Assembly: GCA_016946835.1 (NCBI GenBank)
Contig: JACVTC010000036.1
Coordinates: 587,501-651,500 of the forward strand
DNA length: 64,000 bases
Direction of reading: 5' to 3'
Source of the DNA: Neocallimastix lanati (nom. inval.)
Lineage: Eukaryota > Neocallimastigomycota > Neocallimastigomycetes > Neocallimastigales > Neocallimastigaceae
In this document: positions 47,101 to 55,200 of the stretch, piece after piece
How positions within the stretch are numbered: the stretch's first letter is position 1
Layout of the letters: each line of letters starts with the position of its first letter
Notes under the pieces: model-generated
Databases searched by the model: none
What the model was told of the DNA's origin: nothing
Seen by the model: only the letters and a program-made list of their open reading frames with translations
Made by a program: the position numbers and the translations under genes

Positions 47101-48885
47101 ACTTTGGTGATGAACATTTGAATTATTTTCATTTGATTCATATTCTAAATCTTCGTCTTCGTCTTCATCTTCTTCTGTGTTAAGTTCTTCGGGTGTGTAA
47201 TTTTTTTTATAATTTGTTTTGTTATTAAAATTAAAGTTACCAGGGATATCTTCTTCGAATACGGCATCACGAACAATATGAGTTTTGCAATCATTAGTTC
47301 CGAAAATAACATATCCTGGAGAATGTTCATCATATCCTAAGAAAATTCCGGGTAATGTGTTATTATCAAATTTTGAGTTTTTAAGGGAAGCGTCTACATA
47401 GTAGTATGCTCTGCATCCAAAAACACGAAGATTGTCAATATTCACTTCTTTATGGTAGTATAATTCATCAGGAATTTTAAACTTTATTGCAGTTCTTGGA
47501 GTCATATTATATATTTTCACTGCGGTTTTGACAGCGTCTTCCCAGAAGTGGTAGCTTAACTTTGCTTGGTTTAATAATGCTTTTGTAGCATTTATTATTG
47601 TTCCATTTAATCTTTCAGCTCTTCCATTGCTTTGTGGGTTTCTTGGAACGGTAAGATTTCTTTGTATACCTGCTTTGTTGCAGATATCTATGAATTTTCT
47701 TGATGTATATTCTTTTCCATTGTCACTTTGTATTTTTGTTATTGTTAAATTTGATTCATTTGTCACCATTCGTATGAAATTTTCAAAAATTTCTGGAACT
47801 TCGGATTTTCTTTTTAGTAGATATATCCAACTTTTTCTTGTGAAATCATCAAGGAAAGTTAAAATATATTTGAAATTATTCCTTGATTCTTTAAGAGGTC
47901 CAATAATGTCCGAGTGGATTAGTTCCAATGGCCTTGTACTTCTTGCATTTAAAGTTTTTCTAAAAGGTTCTTTTTTCAGCTTTGATATTTTGCAACCAAT
48001 ACATAGAGTTTTGTTAATTGTGTGTCCATTTAGGAATTTAATAAGATTATTGTTATAGAAATGGCACAGTCTTTTATGCCATATACTTAAGGAGTATTGG
48101 TCTAGATTGCTACTTTGTAAACTGTATATTGTTTTATAATTTCCTTGTTTATTATTAACATAAATATTACAAATTTTGATTGAGTTTTCTTTTTCTATGC
48201 ATAAAAGTTGACCATTCAATTTCGCTAATCTAAAGTATGCATTGTTATCAATAATGATAACATCAGCTAAGTATTGTCTTTTAAGATCGTTGAATGATAT
48301 TAATGTTTTATTTTCATTAATATCTTCTGAATATAATACATTTTTTATTATGAAGTAAATATTATTGATGTATCCCGTAAGATCTCCAATTTTTGAAACT
48401 TGTACTATTTCTTTTTCCTTTGTTGGTAGTATCATATTAGTATGATAATCTCTAACATTACATAGATTTTTTAATGATCCCGTGATATTTGAAGATGCTC
48501 CAGAATCTATGGATATTACATATCCATTATTATAATCTGGATGACATTTATGATTGTTGATGAATTCATATATAGTTTTTCTATTTAGGTCGTTTGTAAT
48601 TATGTTTGGAATCATAGGTGGAAGTGGACTATCATGAGGTTTTACTAATTTATTTTTACCAATAAGGTTTAATTCTAGATTATTATTATTTTCTACGTTA
48701 TTGATTATTATATCACGTGATTCCATAATTTTATTTGATATATTTGATTTATGTTCATCATGAATTGATTCATTTGAAATATTATAGTTGATTGGATTTG
48801 TTTTAGGTTTGTTATAGTCCCCTAAATAATTGATTATTAAATCATTTGATTCATAAAAGTTATTCATTGGTGGTTCAGGAGACAT
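44101..48885 (-). CDS. pol: Pol polyprotein of element A1 (protease, integrase, reverse transcriptase, RNase H)
   Basis: 1594 codons from the ATG at 48885, but probably made by read-through from gag (see the UGA feature). Protease: IDSGASSNITG, Asp at residue 127. Integrase: zinc finger H270/H275/C295/C298 and catalytic D326, D388, E424 (the latter in GRAERLNG). A long Asn/Ser-rich spacer covers about 565-915. An unusual GC-rich insert encodes about 917-952, followed by a Lys/Arg-rich stretch (about 953-985), a possible nuclear-localisation signal. RT: YKARLVIKGFKQ and YVDDMLITG (about residue 1283). RNase H: YTDSDFAGD and STAEAEY (about 1430-1590). All enzymatic motifs are intact, so the element looks competent. 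Confidence 0.95.
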   Translation of the reverse strand: MSPEPPMNNFYESNDLIINYLGDYNKPKTNPINYNISNESIHDEHKSNISNKIMESRDIIINNVENNNNLELNLIGKNKLVKPHDSPLPPMIPNIITNDLNRKTIYEFINNHKCHPDYNNGYVISIDSGASSNITGSLKNLCNVRDYHTNMILPTKEKEIVQVSKIGDLTGYINNIYFIIKNVLYSEDINENKTLISFNDLKRQYLADVIIIDNNAYFRLAKLNGQLLCIEKENSIKICNIYVNNKQGNYKTIYSLQSSNLDQYSLSIWHKRLCHFYNNNLIKFLNGHTINKTLCIGCKISKLKKEPFRKTLNARSTRPLELIHSDIIGPLKESRNNFKYILTFLDDFTRKSWIYLLKRKSEVPEIFENFIRMVTNESNLTITKIQSDNGKEYTSRKFIDICNKAGIQRNLTVPRNPQSNGRAERLNGTIINATKALLNQAKLSYHFWEDAVKTAVKIYNMTPRTAIKFKIPDELYYHKEVNIDNLRVFGCRAYYYVDASLKNSKFDNNTLPGIFLGYDEHSPGYVIFGTNDCKTHIVRDAVFEEDIPGNFNFNNKTNYKKNYTPEELNTEEDEDEDEDLEYESNENNSNVHHQSNNNQNVLLIQQNFNNNNNSNFNDSNYSSEDSHEYSQNNDNNNSLNNNKIYNDNYESNISTNKSNNIPNNNSNITSNNNSNNISNNNTNNNSNNNSNNISSNNSNNISNNKSNNTSNIISNSNSNNNSYKNSNNSTIKSNISNHNLTNNLNKIKYIFNNDSNIVNKMKSDIKQYDLKHNGIISDYKNNKFNANKIVNKQLKQATKNLKDFIKNKYNNEELLSEIYKNIKSNIFSNNDNNSSNNNSNTNNNLKSINNSNIPINYQNNSKNISNAKQSNKNNKKIIIKVQATNSNNLHMPENINQNRKIKNQATINTSKFSKKEESKTTTRGSDPVSSVSLCSRLTARPASHLGEPPREKTPSKVIFVNKRKVLKEKLKRIRIQKLKISKILEKRKALNNETSKTTPKYIAIVNSNYLLNKRKRENDSSTDHNIYKKQRIKHLINLGKQTLNNNHIPIKQNDNFNKSNENVNTENETNKTSNETNKQINSIDLDTPQTFLEAVTSNEKDKWIEAISNELENLYNNKTMSLVKKLPEGRKPIEYKWVFTKKYNDKGELEKYKARLVIKGFKQIEGIDYDKTYSPTLSVESMRLVIAIASLHKWKIQQLDIKAAYLNAPLNEEIYMTIPEGDPNYKNGFWKLNKALYGLKQAGRMWNITISNFLKSIGFTQLKSEQCLFSKSNSQKETTCIVALYVDDMLITGLDSEINSTVELIKNKFKISKCSPVNHILGITVEPTKYGYNISQKKYINDILKRFKINENQKSSTPCVGENIKEINNEPFDNSIYQSAVGSLIHLAKCTRPDIACAVNKASRKNKNPNMTDWKKVLQIFKYINQTKDYYLQYKRDGNLNGYTDSDFAGDLTNSKSTSGNIYFLASGPVLWMSRQQQCVSRSTAEAEYVALSEAVANGLWLKNILEELFNKKFKINLYGDNKASLYSAENFAIGKRLRHIRVSYHFFKEHVENNNVILQHIKSEDNLADVLTKDVNGNKMLFFANKIFKKNLV
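46030..46135 (-). other. GC-rich patch inside A1 pol
   Basis: About 62% G+C over 100 bp inside an otherwise A/T-rich gene. It encodes RGSDPVSSVSLCSRL and TARPASHLGEPPRE in frame. The same patch is at about 63441-63547 in copy A2, but no counterpart was seen in element B. Base composition and codon choice differ from everything else in the window, so capture of foreign DNA is a reasonable inference. Confidence 0.75.
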
Positions 48886-48912
48886 GTCATATGGATTTTC
48901 TCCATCTAGTCA
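48886..48912 (-). promoter_or_regulatory. Gag-pol junction with in-frame UGA and CUAG read-through context
   Basis: Gag ends in TGA (48912-48910), followed at once by CTAG and then open codons in the same frame up to the pol ATG at 48885 (distance from gag ATG 1071 nt = 357 codons). UGA-CUA(G) is the known high-read-through context of several viral and cellular genes. A small hairpin ATGGA-GAAAA-TCCAT starts right after CTAG. Copy A2 has the same arrangement. Predicted read-through product is about 1951 residues. Re-initiation at the ATG is the alternative. Confidence 0.75.
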
Positions 48913-49956
48913 GATATTCTTTTCATGGGTTTCTTGAGATTCATCATAGTCACTGAGGGCATCAATGATTTCTAGGTTGTTGATTGTATCTTTGGCTAGG
49001 TTAATATTGCTGAACTTTCTTGCTATTTCTTTAATTTTATTATTAGGATTCCTTGCATTAAAGTAGCAATTTCTTGTGAAATGGTCATGTTTGTCACAGA
49101 TTGAACAGTACTTCTCATTATTTCTTTTGGTCTTGTTCCTGTTAATTTTGCTATTTTTCTGGTTTCTTCTTCTCCGATTATTATTATTATAGTTATTATT
49201 ATAGTTATTATTATAATTATTATTATTGTTATTATAATTATTGTGATTATTATTCCTAGAATTATTTTGGGAATGATTATGATTCGCATTTTTTATAAAA
49301 GAAACTTCTTCCACTGGCTTTGGGTCTTCCGCATTTAAAGTTCTTTTGGCTATAGTTCTGATTTCATTTGCAATCTCTTGAAGATTGTCTTTATAATTAA
49401 ATTTGACATAGTTTTTATATTCCCCTGGGAGTCCCTTCAGGAGTAATTTGAATTTTTCATCTTCGTCTATTGTTTTTCCTAATTCTTTGAGTAGATTACA
49501 AAGATGTTCGAATTCTGTAGTAAATTTGATTACTTCTTTGTCCGTTTTGGCTCTTAGATTTTTTAAACGGTCGTATAAATCTGGAACTTTGTTGATATTT
49601 ATGATATTATATTCGCTTTCCAGATATTTATACATTTCGTAGGCCGATTTTAATCGAAGGCCTATCAACGTGGCTTTGGTTTCTTTGGAAACCGAGCATA
49701 GAATTTGTTGGCGAGCTCTACCGTCCTTTTCTTTAATTAGAGAAATTGAATTTTCAATATTCTTCTTATCTTCTTTTTTAGATTTGAGTTTATCATATAA
49801 CTCATTTAATTCTTCGTTGGCGTCGAATTGGATGTATTTGTCTATGTGATTTATTTCAAGATTTGTTCTCAATTCGTACGCCCAAATGTCAAAGTTCTCT
49901 TCATTTAATATCTCTCTTGGAGTTGAAGATGAATCTAAATTGTTAGAAGTATTCAT
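48910..49956 (-). CDS. gag: Gag polyprotein of element A1
   Basis: 348 residues starting 70 nt after the primer-binding site. The N-terminus has the copia gag pattern (NEENFDIWAYELRTNLEINH), the middle is helical (UBN2-like capsid region), and an Asn/Arg-rich stretch precedes a retroviral zinc knuckle CSICDKHDHFTRNC (CX2CX4HX4C, about residues 285-298). It forms the virus-like particle and binds element RNA. The frame ends at the UGA at 48910-48912. Confidence 0.93.
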   Translation of the reverse strand: MNTSNNLDSSSTPREILNEENFDIWAYELRTNLEINHIDKYIQFDANEELNELYDKLKSKKEDKKNIENSISLIKEKDGRARQQILCSVSKETKATLIGLRLKSAYEMYKYLESEYNIININKVPDLYDRLKNLRAKTDKEVIKFTTEFEHLCNLLKELGKTIDEDEKFKLLLKGLPGEYKNYVKFNYKDNLQEIANEIRTIAKRTLNAEDPKPVEEVSFIKNANHNHSQNNSRNNNHNNYNNNNNNYNNNYNNNYNNNNRRRRNQKNSKINRNKTKRNNEKYCSICDKHDHFTRNCYFNARNPNNKIKEIARKFSNINLAKDTINNLEIIDALSDYDESQETHEKNI

Positions 49957-50012
49957 ATTTATAAGAAAGGCGGTTTTAAATAACGGATATATTTTTATAA
50001 ATAAGAGCTAAG

Positions 50013-50026
50013 TGAGACTCTTAATC
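50013..50026 (-). promoter_or_regulatory. Primer-binding site of A1, complementary to the tRNA-Lys(CUU) anticodon arm
   Basis: Minus strand GATTAAGAGTCTCA directly after the 5' LTR. The complement TGAGACTCTTAATC equals the anticodon stem-loop of tRNA-Lys(CUU) as I recall it for human (GCATGAGACTCTTAATCTCA). The primer 3' end would fall at about nt 40, implying a half-tRNA primer as in Drosophila copia. Confidence 0.75.
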
Positions 50027-50339
50027 TGAGAAAAGTATGTGTGTTTTTTATAATAAACTTTATTTAATTTTTTTGTATTTATTTAATACATAAATTTTAT
50101 TAATGTAAAGAACTCATTTTTTTAAGATAATAAAAATAATTATTTTTTATAGTAAAAATTACATATTTAATCATGTGATAATTCTATGAATTAATACACA
50201 TAGATAAATGTTACACAACATAAAAATATAATAATAAAATATTAATATAAGATAAGAATATAATATTGATAATAATATAAGAATATAAAAATAATATTAA
50301 TAATATAAAAATATAAAATAAAATGTGATTATTTTAACA
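50027..50339 (-). repeat. 5' LTR of element A1
   Basis: 313 bp, seemingly identical to the 3' LTR. On the minus strand it starts TGTTAAAATAATCACA and ends ACTTTTCTCA. Transcription should start here. Confidence 0.95.
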
Positions 50340-50344
50340 TTTAA

Positions 50345-51105
50345 AAATATATTTTTATAATTAAATATATTATTATTTTAAAAATATATTTTTATAATTA
50401 AAATATTGCTAATGCAAATATTTTTTTTACAAAATATAAAAATATACTTTCATAATTAAAAATTATTTTAATATATTTTTTTTAAAGAAATGTTAAAATA
50501 TATCTTTATAATTAAATATATTTTTATAATTAAATATAATAAATAGTTATTTTATTACTATTTTATAAAATATTAAAACATATCTTTAATTAAATATTAT
50601 AAATATAAATATTATCAATGAATATTATAAAAAATAATATTAAAATAATATAGATTATTAAATAAATATTATAAAATAAGTTCTAAAAAACAAATTTGTG
50701 GCGTATTTAATAAATAGTTGATGTAAGAGTGGCTTAAATAATTTATGATAATTAAATAATACTATTTAAATTTTTAATAAATAATAAAATAATGAAATAA
50801 TATTATTTTATTCAAAAAAAAATATATTTTTATATTAAAATAATAAAAAAATAATATTTAAAAAAATATTTTAATACTTTTTGTTAAAATAATTTTTAAT
50901 AATATTTAATTTTATATTTATTTCTATTTTTATTTATTTAACAATTATTTAAAAAAGAAAAAAATTGTGGGACGCTAATTTTCGATTTAAATTTTTAATA
51001 TTCAAGCCAGGTTACAAAATGCAACGTTACGAATTACAACACTCCCAAATAAAATATTCTTTAAAAATAAAATATTTAAAAAACAATGTTTTAGAGAAAA
51101 AAGTT

Positions 51106-51138
<33 letters not shown>

Positions 51139-51538
51139 ATCTTCATGCTTATTAATTGTATAATATTTATAAAATTAATGATATAAATATAAAAGATATT
51201 AATAAAATATTTAATATTATTATTATTATTATTATTATTTTATACCTCTATAAAAAAAAATAAAAATAAAAATAATAAAATAATTATTTTGAAATATTTA
51301 ATGATAAAGTTTTTTTAATAAAGAAAAATTTTAACTATTACTAATAATTGAGATAGAAATCTCCTTTTCATTTAATCATTACTTTGACATTTATTATAAA
51401 TTAGTATTTATACGATTTAAATTAATTAAACATTTAAACCATAATTCAACAATATCATTTCTAGGTCTTCCATTATCAGTTAATTTGGATTCCATACTAT
51501 TATATTTTTATTTATTTATTTCTAAACTTGATTATATT

Positions 51539-51569
<31 letters not shown>

Positions 51570-51665
51570 TATAATTGTATTTAAAAATATGAAAAAATTT
51601 ATGGCGTCAAATTACAAGAATATGAAAGCCTCATTACGAAATGCAACTTTCTGAAAATCCATTAT

Positions 51666-51696
<31 letters not shown>

Positions 51697-51830
51697 TATT
51701 TATTATTATGATTTATTATTATTATTTATTATTATGATTTATTATGATTTATTATGATTTATTATTATTATTTATTATTTATTATTTATTATTTACTTTT
51801 ATCTAAGCTTCAAAATATTTTTATAGAAAT
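50345..51830. other. AT-rich DNA between A1 and A2 with short dispersed repeats
   Basis: No gene. Related motifs GTTGCATTTTGTAACCTGGC (minus strand, about 51006-51025) and GTTGCATTTCGTAATGAGGC (minus strand, about 51626-51645) suggest two copies of a short dispersed repeat. A T tract lies at 51110-51136 and ATT/TTTA repeats at 51660-51790. Confidence 0.5.
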
Positions 51831-51903
51831 TGTTAAAATAATCACATTTTATTTTATATTTTTATATTATTAAAATTATATTTTTATATTCTTATATTAT
51901 TAT
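51831..51903 (+). repeat. 5' LTR of A2, first part
   Basis: Matches the reverse complement of the A1 LTR starting TGTTAAAATAATCACA and is cut by element B. It resumes at 58269. Confidence 0.9.
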
Positions 51904-52223
51904 TGTTAGCTTTATTAAATTTAGATCTATAATAATATTCCTTATGGAATATGGTATACAAGGGAAATAAGTGTATGATCTATCTTTCGGCTTTAAATAA
52001 GTAATAAAGTCACATGTTACAACATGCGTTTTCCATAACATAAAATAAATTAAAAATTAATTAAATAAATATTAAAAGATAATTAACATAGATTTATACA
52101 AGACGATAGATCATAATACATTTAAGTAATCATTAAATATAAATAAATAAATACACATAAATATAAATAAATACTATAAATAAATAAATTAAATATATAG
52201 TTAAATTATGAGTGCAGTCAACA
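51904..52223 (-). repeat. 3' LTR of element B
   Basis: 320 bp, same sequence as 57944-58263. The purine tract (minus strand GAGGGGGAG, about 52224-52232) abuts it. Confidence 0.95.
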
Positions 52224-52243
52224 CTCCCCCTCAAATAATATTT

Positions 52244-55200
52244 TTAGATAAAAATGTTGTTTGTAAATTTTTGTATCTTTGGTCCATTTGAGTCCTTGGT
52301 TAATATGTCCGCTAGCATGTTTTCAGTATCAATATATTCTAATTTTACTTTCTTCTTTGCAATATTGTCCCTGTTGAAATGATATCTTACACTTATATGC
52401 TTTAATTTTGTATTTATTTCTCCGTTCTCCATTATTTTCTTACTTGCTTGATTATCTGTATAGATTTTAACAGTTATCCATTTGTTTAAAATTTCTTTTA
52501 TTATATTTCTAATCCATAATATTTTCTTTATATTTTCGGAAGTGCTTATGTACTCTGCTTCAGCAGTAGACGTAGCAACACTTGTTTGTTTCTTGGACAA
52601 CCAGCATATCGGACTTGTTCCCATAAGTATTATTCCTCCTGAGGTAGATTTTCTATCTTCCAAACAGCCGGCAAAGTCAGAGTCGGTATATGCAACAAGC
52701 TCCCCCTTTCCATTATATTCTATCTTAAATTCTTTGGTACTATTAATATATTTTAGAATATTTATTATTTTGTTCCAATCCGATATAGTTGGATTTTCAC
52801 ATTTTCTTGAAGCTTTATTTACAGCGAAAGCTATGTCAGGTCTAGTACATTTCGAAAGGTATATTAAGGAACCTATTGCGCTTTTGTAGATTGTTTTATC
52901 GAAAGGTTTATTGTTTTCTGATATTTTATTATCACCAGTACATGGTGTTTTTCTTTTCTTTGTATTATCAATATTAAATTTATACAACATATTATTTATA
53001 AAATTTTTCTGTGAAATAATATATGAATTATTTTCTTTCTTTACTTCAATTCCTAATATGTATTCAATTGGATCACATTTAGATATTTTAAATTTTGATT
53101 TTATTTTATTTATTATTTGTTTAATGTATTCGTTTTCTCCAGCGATGACCATGTCGTCCACGTATAAGCCGATAATGCATTTTGTTATATTATTTTTTGT
53201 AAATTTGAAAATACATTGTTCGGATTTAATTTGAATGAACTCATTTTTTATTAGGAATTTTCTAATGGTATTATACCATTGTCTACCAGATTGCTTAAGG
53301 CCATACAAAGCTTTGTTGAGCTTCCAATATCCCCGCCCAAAGCGCGTATCGCCTTTAGGAATAGTAGTATAAATATCTTTATCAAGCGGAGCATTAAGGT
53401 AAGCGGCCTTTATATCTAGCTGGAAAATATTCCACTTAAGAGCAGCAGAAATAGCGAATATTAATTTAAGACCATCAATGTTTAGAGTAGGAGAATAAGT
53501 TAATTCATAATCGATTCCCCATTTTTGTTTAAATCCACGAGCAACTAAACGAGCTTTATATTTATAAATATTATTATTTGAATCACGTTTAGTGTTGAAA
53601 ACCCATTTTGTGGTAATGATGTTCTTGTTTTTAGGTACATTTTTAACAAAAGTCATAATATTATTAGAATAAAGGTTATTAAGTTCATCATTAATAGCCT
53701 CAATCCAGTTATTTTTGTCTTCACTGTTTATTGCTTCTTCATACGTATTAGGAATGTGACAAAATATAGAAGCAATAATAATGTCGTTGATTTGGTCTAG
53801 TTTTCTACGAGAACTAATATTAGTAGGTGCAGTCTCTTTATATTTTGGACTAAGTGGTCTTTTATGGATATTGCCATATTCTGTATTGGCTACAATGTCA
53901 TCCATAATTTCATCTTTATTAAAATCAATAACACTTGATGCATCTATAAGAGATTTGTGGGCATAATTTTCTTTATTTACTATATTATTGTTGTTAAATT
54001 TATTATTTATTTCGTTATTATTAGTAAGTGAAATTTCGTCTGTTTTTTGAGAAATTTGGTTGGTTGAAGAATCGGTTATTAAAGGTAAATTCTGATTAAA
54101 ATTATATGGAAGAGTTATATTTTTAAGATTTTCCATTACCGTATTTTTATTATCTGAAGGAATATTATTGATATCTATTGAAGGAGTGGAGAAATTATAG
54201 TTTTTCTTCATAGAGTCGCTGGATTTTGAATTTTGTTGAATTAATTTATTATTTTTCGATAAAAAATTTTTATTAATAAAATTTTGATCATTTTTTGTAA
54301 AATTTTTGATATTCATTGATTTATTTGAATTATTAATAGATTTATGTGAATCATTATTGTTGTCATATGTAATATGTGGTTCATTAGTGTTATTTGAAAT
54401 TATTGAATTATTTGAAAATTTTTTGATATGATATGAATGTGATTTTGCTTCAGCCAATAGATTTTCTTGAATTTTTTCATCATTTTTTGAAAAATTTTTA
54501 TTATTAAAATTTTTTTTCATATTATTATTATTTATTGTAAAATTCTGTAAATTTTGGCTTGATTTTTCATTATTTAAAAATATTTTATTTTTATCAAAAT
54601 TTTCAAATTCGGTTATTTTTTCTTTTCCTTTGTTCCTGCTGGAAGTTGAGGCGGCGTAAGCAGGATCTTCTGGTTTATATTTTTCAATAATGTTAGAATT
54701 AAAATTGGTATTCTTAGTATTATTTCTAAACTTTTTATTATAATTTTTATTTATTATTTCTAAATTTCTATTTATCTCATTCAAATAATTATTTTCAGAA
54801 TTATTTTTGTCAACATTGTTGAAATTGAATTTCAATTTAAATTCACAATTATTTTTATTTTTAATTTCAGGATTAATTTTAGAATTAATTTCAACATCTT
54901 TATTTAAATTATGGTTATTTTTCTGGTTTATATCTTTATTATCAAATTCTTGATTTTCTTCATTTAACGATATATTATTGACATGCTTATTTTTAATGTA
55001 ATTACTTTTATGTTCTGTATTAGTAGTCCTTTCATTATTAATATTTTCATTTAAACTGTTTTCTTCATTTAAGATGTTTCTTCCATTAAAATTATTTTCA
55101 TTGTTCATATTATTATCTTCATTTATATTATTATCTTCATTTATAATATTATCTTCTGGATTCATATCTTTTCTATTGTTGTCTTTCATAAATGAGAAGT

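Larger units (their letters stand above)
43781..50339 (-). mobile_element. Complete Ty1/copia-type LTR retrotransposon A1
   Basis: A 6559-bp element on the minus strand with 313-bp LTRs that appear identical (43781-44093 and 50027-50339), starting TG and ending CA. It has a 5-bp target-site duplication TTTAA (43776-43780 and 50340-50344), a primer-binding site, gag, pol and a polypurine tract. LTR identity and open frames indicate recent insertion, possibly an active element. The domain order protease-integrase-RT-RNase H is the copia (Pseudoviridae) order. Confidence 0.95.

Noticed and set aside
48910-48912. UGA reassigned as a sense codon in this genome
   Set aside because: Intact genes here use TGG for Trp and have no internal TGA. 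The only in-frame TGAs are the gag ends and the pseudogene.
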